NCBI RefSeq assembly: GCF_040676675.1
Contig: NZ_JBFAPK010000002.1
Coordinates: 62,001-126,000, forward strand
Source of the DNA: JBFAPK01 sp040676675
Lineage (GTDB): Bacteria > Actinomycetota > Actinomycetes > Mycobacteriales > Micromonosporaceae
DNA: 64,000 bases
Direction of reading: 5' to 3'
Shown: piece after piece, positions 42,743 through 51,373 of the stretch
Numbering within the stretch: position 1 is the first letter of the stretch
Layout: each line of letters opens with the position of its first letter
Translations under genes and position numbers: made by a program
Notes under the pieces: generated by a model
Told to the model about the DNA's origin: nothing
The model's database searches: none
The model's input: only the letters and a program-made list of their open reading frames with translations

Positions 42743-44551
42743 ATGTCATCTTCCACCGGTCCGCGTCCCGCCACCGAGGACGCGGCCCCGATCGAGGACC
42801 CGGCCCCGGCCGAGGCGCCCGCCGGGTCCGCCGTCGAGGCCGCCTCCGTCGAGGCCGCCTCCGTCGAGGCAACCGCCGGGTCCGCCGCCGCACCCGCCGC
42901 ACCCGGCGAGGCCGCCGCCGACGCGCCGGGCCCGGGCCGGTCGCGGCGTCGGCGGGTGCTGGCTGCGGTGACGACGGGCGGCGCGTTCCTGCTCGTACTG
43001 CTCGTCCTCGTCGCCCCGGAGCGGCTCGGCCGGCTCACGCCCGCGGCGTTCGTCCGCATCCCGGTCGAGGGCCTGGTCGCGGCCGCGCTGGTGCTCCTCC
43101 TCCCGCCCCGGGGCCGGCGGGTGGCGGCCGTGCTCATCGGCGTGGCGCTCGGGCTGCTGACCGTCGTGAAGCTGCTGGACCTCGGCTTCTTCGAGGCGCT
43201 CGACCGGCCGTTCAACCTGGTGCTCGACTGGGTGCTCCTGGACGACGCGTACCGCGTCCTCACCGACTCGGTCGGGCGGGCCGGCGCGGCCGTCGCGGCG
43301 GTGGTGCTGGTGCTGGCGGTCTGCGCGCTGCTGGCGCTGATGGCGCTGTCGGTGCTGCGCCTGACCCGGGTCGCCGTGCGGCACCGCCGCGCCACGGCCC
43401 GCGGCCTCGGGGTGCTCGCGGCGGCCTGGGTCGTCTGCGCGCTGCTGGGCGCGCAGCTCGTGCCGGGCGAGCCGGTCGCCGCGTCCAGCGCCGCCGGCCT
43501 CGCCTACGACCGTACGCGCCAGGTCCGGGAGGGGGTACGCGACCAGAAGGCGTTCGCCGCCCAGGCCGCCGTCGACGCGTTCGCCGACGTCCCCGGCGAC
43601 CGGCTGCTCACCGCCCTGCGCGGCAAGGACGTCGTCGTGTCGTTCGTGGAGAGCTACGGGCGCGTCGCGGTCGAGGACCCGCAGATCGCACCGGGGGTGA
43701 ACGCGGTGCTCGACGAGGGCACCCGCCGCCTGGCCGCGGCCGGCTTCGGCGCCCGCAGCGGCTTCCTCACCTCGTCGACCGCCGGCGGCGGCAGCTGGCT
43801 GGCGCACGCCACCCTCCTGTCCGGCCTCTGGATCGACAACCAGCAGCGGGACAACAACCTGATGGCCAGCGACCGGCTGACCCTCAACGGGGCGTTCCGG
43901 CGCGCCGGCTGGCGTACGGTGACCGTGATGCCGGCCCTCGTCGGACCGTGGCCGGAGGGCGCCTTCTACCAGAACGACCAGATCTACGGCGTGAACGACC
44001 TCGGCTACCGCGGCCCCAAGTTCAGCTTCGCCCCGATGCCCGACCAGTACACGCTCTCGGCCTTCCAGCGGCTGGAACGGGCGAAGCCGGACCGGCGCCC
44101 GCTGATGGCCGAGATCCCGCTCGTGTCGAGCCACAGCCCGTGGGCCCCGATCCCGCGGATGGTCGGCTGGGACGAGCTGGGCGACGGTACGGTCTTCGGG
44201 CCGATCGCGAGGCAGGGCGCGTCGCCGGACGACGTCTGGCGCGACCCGGCCCGGATCCGCACCGAGTACGGGCGCTCCATCGAGTACTCGCTGGAGAGCC
44301 TGATCTCCTACGTGGAGCGGTACGGCGACGACCGGCTCGTCCTCGTCTTCCTCGGCGACCACCAGCCCGCCCCGGTGGTGACCGGCGAGGGGGCCGGCCG
44401 GGACGTACCGATCACGATCGTCGCCCGCGACCCGAAGGTGCTGGAGCGCGTCGCCGGCTGGGGCTGGCAGGACGGCCTGCGGCCCGGCCCACAGGCGCCG
44501 GTCTGGCGGATGGACACCTTCCGGGACCGGTTCCTGACCGCCTTCCAGTGA
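42743..44551 (+). CDS. Membrane-bound sulfatase/alkaline-phosphatase-superfamily protein
   Basis: A 602-residue protein. An acidic Ala-rich N-terminal tail holds a repeated VEAAS unit, then come about four or five membrane helices and a large extracellular domain from about residue 290. That domain shows VVSFVESYGR, STAGGGSWLAHATLLSG and the metal site FLGDHQPAP, the layout of LtaS-like and sulfatase-family enzymes. They transfer or remove phospho- or sulfo-groups on envelope glycans or lipids. It follows the CDP-alcohol transferase and HAD genes in the same direction. Confidence 0.82.
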   Translation: MSSSTGPRPATEDAAPIEDPAPAEAPAGSAVEAASVEAASVEATAGSAAAPAAPGEAAADAPGPGRSRRRRVLAAVTTGGAFLLVLLVLVAPERLGRLTPAAFVRIPVEGLVAAALVLLLPPRGRRVAAVLIGVALGLLTVVKLLDLGFFEALDRPFNLVLDWVLLDDAYRVLTDSVGRAGAAVAAVVLVLAVCALLALMALSVLRLTRVAVRHRRATARGLGVLAAAWVVCALLGAQLVPGEPVAASSAAGLAYDRTRQVREGVRDQKAFAAQAAVDAFADVPGDRLLTALRGKDVVVSFVESYGRVAVEDPQIAPGVNAVLDEGTRRLAAAGFGARSGFLTSSTAGGGSWLAHATLLSGLWIDNQQRDNNLMASDRLTLNGAFRRAGWRTVTVMPALVGPWPEGAFYQNDQIYGVNDLGYRGPKFSFAPMPDQYTLSAFQRLERAKPDRRPLMAEIPLVSSHSPWAPIPRMVGWDELGDGTVFGPIARQGASPDDVWRDPARIRTEYGRSIEYSLESLISYVERYGDDRLVLVFLGDHQPAPVVTGEGAGRDVPITIVARDPKVLERVAGWGWQDGLRPGPQAPVWRMDTFRDRFLTAFQ

Positions 44552-44625
44552 CCATCGGGGCGCGCCGGCCGCCCTCCGGTGGCCGGTTGCGGAGCTTGGC
44601 CCGGTGGTGCGCGTAGGCTGACCAG

Positions 44626-45702
44626 GTGGATCAAGAGGACCGCATCGCCCTGTTCCTCGACTACGAGAACCTCGCGCTGGGGGCGCGGGACCATCTCGGC
44701 GGTCTGGCGTTCAACCTGCGCCCGGTCGCCGACGCCCTCGCCGAGCGGGGGCGCGTGGTGGTGCGCCGGGCGTACGCCGACTGGTCGTTCTTCGACGAGG
44801 ACCGGCGGATGCTCACCCGCTCGCACGTCGAGCTCATCGAGATCCCGCAGCGCCTGGGCGCCTCGCGGAAGAACGCCGCCGACATCAAGATGGCGGTCGA
44901 CGCCGTGGAGCTGGCGTTCGAGCGCGCGTACATCTCGACCTTCGTGATCTGTACCGGCGACAGCGACTTCACCCCGCTGGTCCACAAGCTCCGCGAACTC
45001 AACAAGCGGGTCATCGGGGTCGGCGTCGAGAAGTCCACCTCGGCGCTGCTCCCGCCCGCCTGCGACGAGTTCCTCTACTACGACCGGCTCGAAGGGGTGG
45101 ACGTCCCGTCGACGCGGACCCGGCGTACCCGCCCGGCCCGGCCGGTGGAACCGGAACCGCAGCAGCTGGAGCAGGAGCCGGAGCCCCAGCCCGCAGTCGA
45201 GGAGCCGGTACGCGACGACGACTCGCTCGCCGTCCTCGTGGCCCAGACCGTGGCCGGTCTCCAGGGCAGTTCCAGTGGCGAGGTGAGCGCCTCCACGCTG
45301 AAGCGGACGCTGCTGCGCAAGGATCCGACCTTCAGCGAGTCCGACTACGGCTTCCGCGCCTTCGGGGAACTCCTGCGCCACCTCGCCGAGCAGAATGTGA
45401 TCGAGCTGGCCGAGGGGCCCGCCAAGGGCGATCCCGGGGTGTCGCTGCCGGAGCACGGCGACCGGGAGGTGGCGTTCGGGCTGCTCCACTCCGTCGTGCA
45501 GGACCTGGCCGGCGACGACGGCGCGGTGGCGCTCTCCGGGCTGAAGACCCAGTTGCGGCGGGCGCGGCCCGACTTCAGCGAGAAGAAGCTCGGGTACCGC
45601 AGCTTCCTCCAGTTCTGCAAGGCGGCGGCCACCGGCGGCGCCGTCCAGCTGCGCTGGAGCCCCGAGGCCGACGACTACCTGCTCACCGCGCGGCCCGCCT
45701 GA
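44626..45702 (+). CDS. NYN-domain ribonuclease-like protein with two LOTUS/OST-HTH domains
   Basis: A 358-residue protein. The N-terminal PIN-like NYN domain carries acidic residues in LFLDYENLAL, KNAADIKMAVDA and CTGDSDFTPLV. A Glu/Pro-rich linker leads to two C-terminal winged-helix LOTUS domains with similar cores, FSESDYGFRAFGELLR and FSEKKLGYRSFLQFCK. NYN-LOTUS proteins are thought to bind and cut structured RNA. GTG at 44626 fits the start. It follows the unknown pathway locus and may be independent of it. Confidence 0.88.
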   Translation: MDQEDRIALFLDYENLALGARDHLGGLAFNLRPVADALAERGRVVVRRAYADWSFFDEDRRMLTRSHVELIEIPQRLGASRKNAADIKMAVDAVELAFERAYISTFVICTGDSDFTPLVHKLRELNKRVIGVGVEKSTSALLPPACDEFLYYDRLEGVDVPSTRTRRTRPARPVEPEPQQLEQEPEPQPAVEEPVRDDDSLAVLVAQTVAGLQGSSSGEVSASTLKRTLLRKDPTFSESDYGFRAFGELLRHLAEQNVIELAEGPAKGDPGVSLPEHGDREVAFGLLHSVVQDLAGDDGAVALSGLKTQLRRARPDFSEKKLGYRSFLQFCKAAATGGAVQLRWSPEADDYLLTARPA

Positions 45703-45760
45703 CCGCACCCGGTTTCCGCGCGTTCCGGCACCCGCACCGGTCGGTGCCGCGCCTGGCGCC

Positions 45761-45834
45761 CCGGCGTCGGGTCACCACCGGCTGATGAGGGCACGGCTGG
45801 CCACGCCGGCGTCGGGTCACCACTGGCTGATGAG
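45761..45834. repeat. Direct 29-bp repeat duplicating the end of the sigma-factor gene
   Basis: Copies at 45761-45789 and 45806-45834 differ at one base and are 45 bp apart in register. The second copy contains the sigma-factor stop codon, so the first is a duplicated 3' tail downstream of the gene. Confidence 0.85.
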
Positions 45835-46770
45835 CGGCGCGTCCGGTTCGTGCCGCCGCCACGCCTCGGTGAGGCGGACGAGGCGGGTGGGGGCGGCGAT
45901 GCCGCGCACGGTCGCGATCCTGCCGTTGGCGAGGTCGAACGTCACGGCGCCGGCGACCCGGTCGCCGAGCACGAAGAGGATGGCGGGGGCACCGTTGACG
46001 AGCGCGTAGTGCACGGCGGGCGTGCCGCCGGCAAGCCGCCGCTTCGCGGGTGTGGGTTTGAGGCCGGCCCGGGCGACGGCGGCGATGCGCTGCGCGGTGT
46101 CGTACCGCATCAGCGTCTCGGTCCGGCCGGCGCTGTCGGAGATCGCGGTCGCGTCGTCGGTGAGCAGCGACACCAGTCGTTCGGTGCGGCCCGAGACGGC
46201 GGCGGCGAGGAATTCCTCGACGATCCTGCGGGCGGTGGCGAGGTCGACCTCGCCGCCGCCGGGGCGCGCGGCGGTGACGCGGCGCCGGGCCCGGTGCAGG
46301 TGCTGCTGACTCGCGGACTCGGTGATGTCGAGGATCTCGGCGATCTCGGCGTGGCCGTAGGAGAACGCCTCGCGCAGGACGTAGACGGCCCGCTCGACGG
46401 GCGACAGGCGTTCCATGAGCGTGAGCACGGCCAGGGAGACCGATTCGCGCTGCTCGGCGGTGTCGGCCGGGCCGAGCATCGGGTCGCCGTCGAGGAGCGG
46501 TTCGGGCAGCCAGGCGCCGACGGTACGCTCGCGGCGGGCGTGGGCCGAGCGGAGCCGGTCGAGGCACAGGTTGGTGACGACCTTTGTCAGCCAGGCTTCC
46601 GGCACCTTGATCCGCTGCCGGTCGGCGGCCTGCCAGTGCAGGAACGCATCCTGCACGGCGTCTTCGGCGTCGGCGGCGGAGCCCAGCAGCCGGTACGCCA
46701 GCGAGGCCAGCCGGTTCCGGCTGGCCTCGAACCGACCGGTGTCGAAGCGATCGGTGGCGGTGCTGTCCAC
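45817..46770 (-). CDS. ECF sigma factor, SigJ/ECF41 type with SnoaL-like C-terminal domain
   Basis: A 317-residue ECF sigma factor. Region 2 reads YRLLGSAADAEDAVQDAF and region 4 reads LSPVERAVYVLREAFSYGHAEIAEIL. A C-terminal NTF2-like extension of about 120 residues carries DSAGR, where ECF41 factors have a DGGGR-like motif that controls activity. ECF41 factors have no separate anti-sigma factor and usually sit beside an oxidoreductase, epimerase or carboxymuconolactone decarboxylase gene. Here the oxidoreductase gene lies 17 bases upstream in the same operon. GTG at 46770 gives the family start. Confidence 0.88.
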   Translation of the reverse strand: MDSTATDRFDTGRFEASRNRLASLAYRLLGSAADAEDAVQDAFLHWQAADRQRIKVPEAWLTKVVTNLCLDRLRSAHARRERTVGAWLPEPLLDGDPMLGPADTAEQRESVSLAVLTLMERLSPVERAVYVLREAFSYGHAEIAEILDITESASQQHLHRARRRVTAARPGGGEVDLATARRIVEEFLAAAVSGRTERLVSLLTDDATAISDSAGRTETLMRYDTAQRIAAVARAGLKPTPAKRRLAGGTPAVHYALVNGAPAILFVLGDRVAGAVTFDLANGRIATVRGIAAPTRLVRLTEAWRRHEPDAPLISQW

Positions 46771-46787
46771 GCGGACCCCCTGGTCGG

Positions 46788-48008
46788 CTACGCGAGCGCC
46801 TTGCCGGCGAACGCGACCGCGTTCCCACCGGACGCATCCGGCGCGCCGACCAGCCGGCGCCTGCGCTTGGGCAGGCCGAAGGTCGGGTGCGAGCTGGCCC
46901 ACAGCGAGCCCTTGAGGATACCCGCCTTGACCCGCGCGGCATTCCGGCCGCCCAGGTACGTCGGCTTTGCCCGTGCTTCGTCGTCGACCGCCTGCAGGAT
47001 CGCGTCCCGCCGTCCCAGGCTGATGTGGTTGCCCAGGTAGACCAGCTTGGTGTGTGGGATCTTGCGGCCGGTCAGGCGTCCGACGATCGCTTCGATCGCC
47101 TGGCTGCTGGTGTAGCCGGCCGACGCGCAGGACATCGGCAGCGGCCGGCCGCTGTCGCCGATGGCGTAGGCGCTGTCGCCAGCGGCATAGACGTTCGGGT
47201 GCGAGACCGACCGCATGGTGCGGTCGACGACGATCCGACCGTTGCCGGTGACCTCCAGACCGCCGGCGGCGGCGACGGGGCCGACCGCGAACCCTGCGGT
47301 CCACACGGTCGCGTCGGACGCCAGCGCGGTGCCGTCGGCGCAGCGCACCCCTGTCGCTTCGACGGCTTCGACGCTGGTGTGCTCCCGGACGGTGACGCCC
47401 AGCCGGTCGCAGGCCCGGCGCAGGTGGCCGCGGGCTCCGGCGGAGAGTTGGGCGCCCAACTCGCGGCGGGCGACCAGCGTCACCGACAGGTCGGGCCGGG
47501 ATTCGGCGATCTCGGTGGCGGTCTCGATGCCGGTCAACCCGTCACCGACGACCAGCACCCGCCCGCCTCCGCCCCGTCCGCCCAGGGCGTCCAGGCGCCC
47601 GCGCAGCCGCAGCGCCGAGCGGCGGGCGGCGACGTCGAAGGCGTACTCGGCCGCGCCGGGGACGCCGTGGTCGGCGACGTGGCTGCCGAGCGCGTACACG
47701 AGCGTGTCGTAGCCGAGCTCACCGCCGCCGGCCGCGTCCGCCACGGCGACGACCTGGCGCTCGGGGTCGACGGCGGTGACCCGGGCCAGGCGCAGCCGCA
47801 TCCCCGTGCCCGCGAAGATGTCCGCGAGCTTCGGAGCCTCGATCTCGTGGCCGGCCGCGAGCTGGTGCAGCCGCATCCGCTGGACGAAGTCCGGCTCGGC
47901 GTTGACCACGGTGATCTCGGTGTCCGCCGGGGACAGCCGGCGGGCCAGGTTCCCGGCGGCGTGGACCCCGGCATAGCCGGCGCCAAGGACGACGATGCGG
48001 TGCTTCAT
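46788..48008 (-). CDS. NADH-dehydrogenase-like FAD/NAD(P) oxidoreductase
   Basis: A 406-residue pyridine nucleotide-disulfide-type flavoprotein. The FAD site is IVVLGAGYAGVHAA, the NAD site VLVVGDGLTGIETATEIA, and the second FAD motif VYAAGDSAY. It resembles type II NADH dehydrogenases and related ferredoxin or quinone reductases. A C-terminal stretch rich in Arg and Lys follows. It is the probable target and partner of the ECF41-type sigma factor encoded directly downstream. Confidence 0.87.
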   Translation of the reverse strand: MKHRIVVLGAGYAGVHAAGNLARRLSPADTEITVVNAEPDFVQRMRLHQLAAGHEIEAPKLADIFAGTGMRLRLARVTAVDPERQVVAVADAAGGGELGYDTLVYALGSHVADHGVPGAAEYAFDVAARRSALRLRGRLDALGGRGGGGRVLVVGDGLTGIETATEIAESRPDLSVTLVARRELGAQLSAGARGHLRRACDRLGVTVREHTSVEAVEATGVRCADGTALASDATVWTAGFAVGPVAAAGGLEVTGNGRIVVDRTMRSVSHPNVYAAGDSAYAIGDSGRPLPMSCASAGYTSSQAIEAIVGRLTGRKIPHTKLVYLGNHISLGRRDAILQAVDDEARAKPTYLGGRNAARVKAGILKGSLWASSHPTFGLPKRRRRLVGAPDASGGNAVAFAGKALA

Positions 48009-48370
48009 GGGTCGCTCCTCTCGGTACGCATGCTCTTCGTGAGTTGAGCGGGACGGCGCCTCGATTGCTGACAGGAACCGCGTGTGACGTGGGTCGCAGC
48101 GCGCCGGTGGATGATGCCGGGACCGCTCGGTGTCGGTGGGGGCCGACCACGGGCCGCGAACTCGTCCGGCGCGGCCGGGGGTATTCGATCGTCGGGCCGC
48201 GCCGCGGTCGCGCGGCGACTCGCCGATCATCACGGTGTCGCGCGCACGGATCGGCCCGCGGTGCCGGAACATGTACGGCGTACCGCGGTCGCGCCGTGGG
48301 TAATGGGAGACGACACGGACGGCTCCGGCGTGACCGTACGGGCGGGACGCCGGTGAGCGGGAGGAAACCG
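48009..48370. other. Divergent intergenic region
   Basis: These 362 bases between the flavoprotein gene and the DUF1232 gene carry open frames that look like shadows, with no ribosome site or family match. TGTCAGC occurs upstream of the flavoprotein gene, but I could not pair it with a CGTC at the expected ECF spacing. Confidence 0.5.
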
Positions 48371-48733
48371 ATGGAGACTCGGAACGTGGTGCTGCTGGTC
48401 CTGCTCGGGCTGGTCGTCGTCGCCACGCTCGCGGTCGCGGTCTTCTTCCTGGTCCGGCTGCTGCGGATGCGCACGCTGCTGCGCTCCAGCGCGATGCCCG
48501 TCTCCGGCAAGGTGGCGTTCTGGGCCGCGCTGATCTACAGCGTCTCCCCCGCCGACCTGCTCCCCGACCCGGTCTACCTCGACGACATCGGCATCCTCGT
48601 CGGCGCGATCGGCTACCTCGGCCACCTGGCCCGTAAGCACGGCGTGATCGGCCGCCGGGCGCCGCACGCCCCGATCGAGGAGCGGCGGGCGGCGGCTACG
48701 ACGCCGCCGGGTCGGGGCGCAGGTTCGCGGTGA
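48371..48733 (+). CDS. DUF1232 small membrane protein
   Basis: A 120-residue protein with one strong N-terminal helix (VVLLVLLGLVVVATLAVAVF). The DUF1232 core follows: KVAFWAALIYSVSPADLLPD and LDDIGILVGAIGYL. ATG at 48371 has GGGAGG upstream. Its last 38 bases overlap tail-to-tail with the hexosaminidase gene on the other strand. The function of this widespread family is not established. Confidence 0.85.
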   Translation: METRNVVLLVLLGLVVVATLAVAVFFLVRLLRMRTLLRSSAMPVSGKVAFWAALIYSVSPADLLPDPVYLDDIGILVGAIGYLGHLARKHGVIGRRAPHAPIEERRAAATTPPGRGAGSR

Positions 48734-50498
48734 GCGCGGCGAGCTGGGCGCGACGTTCCTCGGCCGTACGGGGCCAGCCGCGCGCGTCGGGCCGGGTCTG
48801 CCAGGGCAGCGGCCCGGACTCGCGGCGATACTCGACGCCGAGCGCCGCCAGCCGGGGCAGGTGCGCGTCGAGCCGGGCCCGGAAGCCCGGGTAGTCGCGC
48901 CCGGCGTCGCACCACACCGTCTCGGCGAAGGCGCAGAGCCGGGGAAAGACCATGTAGTCGACGGCGCGTACCGAGTCCATGTGCTCGGTCCAGACGTTGC
49001 ACTGCGCGCCGATCACCCGTTCGGCCTGCGCGGCGGTGAGCCCGGCCGGTACCGGCTCGAAGGCGTAGACGTCGGCGAGGGTGAGCACCGTGCCGACCGG
49101 GACCGGTTCGTCGTCCCGGTCGGACTGGCGGTAGTCGAGGTAGGTCCACATGTCGGGGCAGGCCACGACGTCGTGCCCGGCCCGGGCCGCCAGCACCGCC
49201 GGGGCCGTACCGCGCCAGGCGGCCACCGTGGCGCCGGGCGGCGCGCCGCCCTCCATGATCTCGTCCCAGCCGTAGACCTGCCGGCCCCGGCTGGCCAGGT
49301 GCGCGCCGAGCTGGCCGACGAACCAGCTTTGCAGCGCCTCCTCGTCGGCCAGGCCCAGCTCGCGCATCCGCGCCCGCGCCGCCGGGCTGGCCCGCCACTC
49401 GTCCTTGCGGCACTCGTCGCCGCCGATGCCGACGTACCGGCCGGGGAAGAGGTCGCAGACCTCGTCGAGGATGTCGCGGCAGAACGCCAGCGCCTCGTCG
49501 GAGACGTTGAGCACGTGCGAGGAGATCCCCCAGCCCGTGCGGACCGGCACCGGCGCGTCGCCGTTGCCGAGCCAGGGGTAGGCGGCGATGGCGGCCTGGG
49601 TGTGCCCCGGCAGGTCGATCTCGGGTACGACGGTGACCTGCCGCTCGGCGGCGTACGCGACGATCTCCCGGATGTCGTCGGCGGTGTAGTAGCCGCCGTG
49701 CGGCCGGCCGTCGTACGTCCCGTGCTGGCGCGACCCGCGCATGCTCTCGGTACGCCCGGCGCCGACCTCGGTCAGCCGCGGGTACCGCGCGCTCTCCAGC
49801 CGCCAGCCCTGGTCGTCGGTGAGGTGCAGTTGCAGCACGTTGAGCTTGTGCAGGGCGAGCAGGTCGACGAAGCGCAGCACGTCGGCCTTGGGCAGGAAGT
49901 GCCGGGCCACGTCGAGCAGGCAGCCGCGCCAGGCGAAGCGGGGCGCGTCGACGATCTCGACCGCCGGCAGCTCCCACGGGCCGTCGCCGACGCGGGCCCG
50001 GCGGTACGCGGCCGGCGGCAGCAGTTGCCGCAGCGTCTGCGCGCCGTAGAAGGCGCCGGCCGGACCGGCCGCGTCGATCTCCACGCGCTCGGGCGTCACC
50101 CGCAGCCGGTACGCCTCGGGCGGCAGCGCCGGGTCGAGCGCGAGCGCGATGCCGCCGGCTCCGGGCCCGCCGCCCGGCTCGTGCGGCGGCGCCGACCTCG
50201 TCGAGGACGCCGCCACCGGCGGGTGAGACAGGACCGCCGCCGCTGGTGGGAGGGACGCCGCCGCCGGCGCGGGCAGGGGCGACGCCGGTGGCGGCGGGAG
50301 CGGGAGACCGGTCGCCGGGGTCAGCGCGGCGCGCAGCCAACCGGCCACCTCCGCCAGGGCCGGGGGCGCGGCGAGCGTGGTGTCGGGGCCGAGCCGGAAC
50401 GCGCCGGTGCCCGGCGCGACGGAGCGGGGGCGGGGCAGCACCGACGGCAGCCCCGCCACGCCGTCGCCGTGTCCGCCCGTCGTCGCGTACGCCGCCAC
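48696..50498 (-). CDS. Family GH20 beta-N-acetylhexosaminidase
   Basis: A 600-residue GH20 enzyme. The non-catalytic N-domain carries an inserted Pro/Ala-rich stretch of about 50 residues. The catalytic barrel begins at WRGCLLDVARHF and contains the acid pair in GIGGDECRKDEW near residue 360, then VYGWDEIME and the ending GAQCNVWTEHM. It removes terminal GlcNAc or GalNAc. No signal peptide is seen, so it probably acts on imported disaccharides in the cytoplasm. GTG at 50498 sits on the permease stop codon. Confidence 0.92.
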   Translation of the reverse strand: MAAYATTGGHGDGVAGLPSVLPRPRSVAPGTGAFRLGPDTTLAAPPALAEVAGWLRAALTPATGLPLPPPPASPLPAPAAASLPPAAAVLSHPPVAASSTRSAPPHEPGGGPGAGGIALALDPALPPEAYRLRVTPERVEIDAAGPAGAFYGAQTLRQLLPPAAYRRARVGDGPWELPAVEIVDAPRFAWRGCLLDVARHFLPKADVLRFVDLLALHKLNVLQLHLTDDQGWRLESARYPRLTEVGAGRTESMRGSRQHGTYDGRPHGGYYTADDIREIVAYAAERQVTVVPEIDLPGHTQAAIAAYPWLGNGDAPVPVRTGWGISSHVLNVSDEALAFCRDILDEVCDLFPGRYVGIGGDECRKDEWRASPAARARMRELGLADEEALQSWFVGQLGAHLASRGRQVYGWDEIMEGGAPPGATVAAWRGTAPAVLAARAGHDVVACPDMWTYLDYRQSDRDDEPVPVGTVLTLADVYAFEPVPAGLTAAQAERVIGAQCNVWTEHMDSVRAVDYMVFPRLCAFAETVWCDAGRDYPGFRARLDAHLPRLAALGVEYRRESGPLPWQTRPDARGWPRTAEERRAQLAALTANLRPDPAAS

Positions 50499-51373
50499 TA
50501 CTCCTTCACCGCCCCGCCGAGACCGGCGACCAGCCGGCGCTGGACCGCGACGAAGAGCACCAGCACCGGTACGGTCATCAGCACCGAGGCGGCCATGATG
50601 CCGCCCCAGTCGTTCTCGTCGGGCTGGAAGAAGACCAGCAGCGCCATCGGCAGGGTCTGGTTGTCGGTGGCGCTGATGATGAAGGTCCGCGCGAAGAGGA
50701 AGTCGTTCCAGGCGGTGATGAAGGAGAAGACGCTGGTGGCGGCGAGCCCCGGCGCCACCAGTGGGAAGAGGATGCGCCACAGGATGGTGAACCGGCTCGC
50801 CCCGTCGAGCCGCGCCGCCTCCTCGATCTCCTCCGGTATCGCGGCGACAAAGCCGCGCAGCATCCAGATCGCCAGCGGCAGCGAGAAGGCCAGGTGCACC
50901 AGCACGAGCGAGCCGAGCGTGTTGAGCCCGATCCCCGGCACCGCCGCGCCGAAATCGCGGATCAGGAAGAAGAGCGGGATGGTCAGCGCCTCGACCGGCA
51001 CCATCTGGGCGACCAGGAAGAGCACCAGGATCGTGGTGCGGAACCGGAAGCGGAACCGGGTCAGCGCCACCGCCGCGAGGAAGGCGACGAGCCCGGAGAG
51101 GAGCACGACGAGCACCGCGACGAGCAGGCTGTTGAGGAAGTACCGGCCGAAGTGCTCGGCTCCGAGCACGCGGCGGAAGTTGTCGAGGGTCGGGGCGAGG
51201 GTCCACGGCCGCTGCGCCAGCGACTGGATCTCACTGGCGGGCTTCACCGCCGAGAGCGCCATCCAATAGATCGGAAAGACGACGAGCACGGCGGCGACGA
51301 CCGCCACCGCGTCGGCGACCCGCCGCCGGGCCGGTACCCGCCGCCGGGTGCGGCGTGCCTGGGTGGCGGTCAC
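50498..51373 (-). CDS. Sugar ABC transporter permease (MalG type)
   Basis: A 291-residue carbohydrate-uptake-1 permease with six helices and the EAA loop IEEAARLDGASRFTIL, which contacts the ATPase. No ATPase is encoded nearby, as is common in actinomycetes that use a shared MsiK. GTG at 51373 overlaps the stop of the partner permease by 4 bases. It is followed directly by the hexosaminidase gene, pointing to an amino-sugar oligosaccharide substrate. Confidence 0.92.
   Translation of the reverse strand: MTATQARRTRRRVPARRRVADAVAVVAAVLVVFPIYWMALSAVKPASEIQSLAQRPWTLAPTLDNFRRVLGAEHFGRYFLNSLLVAVLVVLLSGLVAFLAAVALTRFRFRFRTTILVLFLVAQMVPVEALTIPLFFLIRDFGAAVPGIGLNTLGSLVLVHLAFSLPLAIWMLRGFVAAIPEEIEEAARLDGASRFTILWRILFPLVAPGLAATSVFSFITAWNDFLFARTFIISATDNQTLPMALLVFFQPDENDWGGIMAASVLMTVPVLVLFVAVQRRLVAGLGGAVKE

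Noticed and set aside
48009..48110. ECF41-type promoter (TGTCA and CGTC) before the flavoprotein gene
   Set aside because: TGTCAGC and CGTC occur but are only about 13 bases apart, too short for an ECF promoter.
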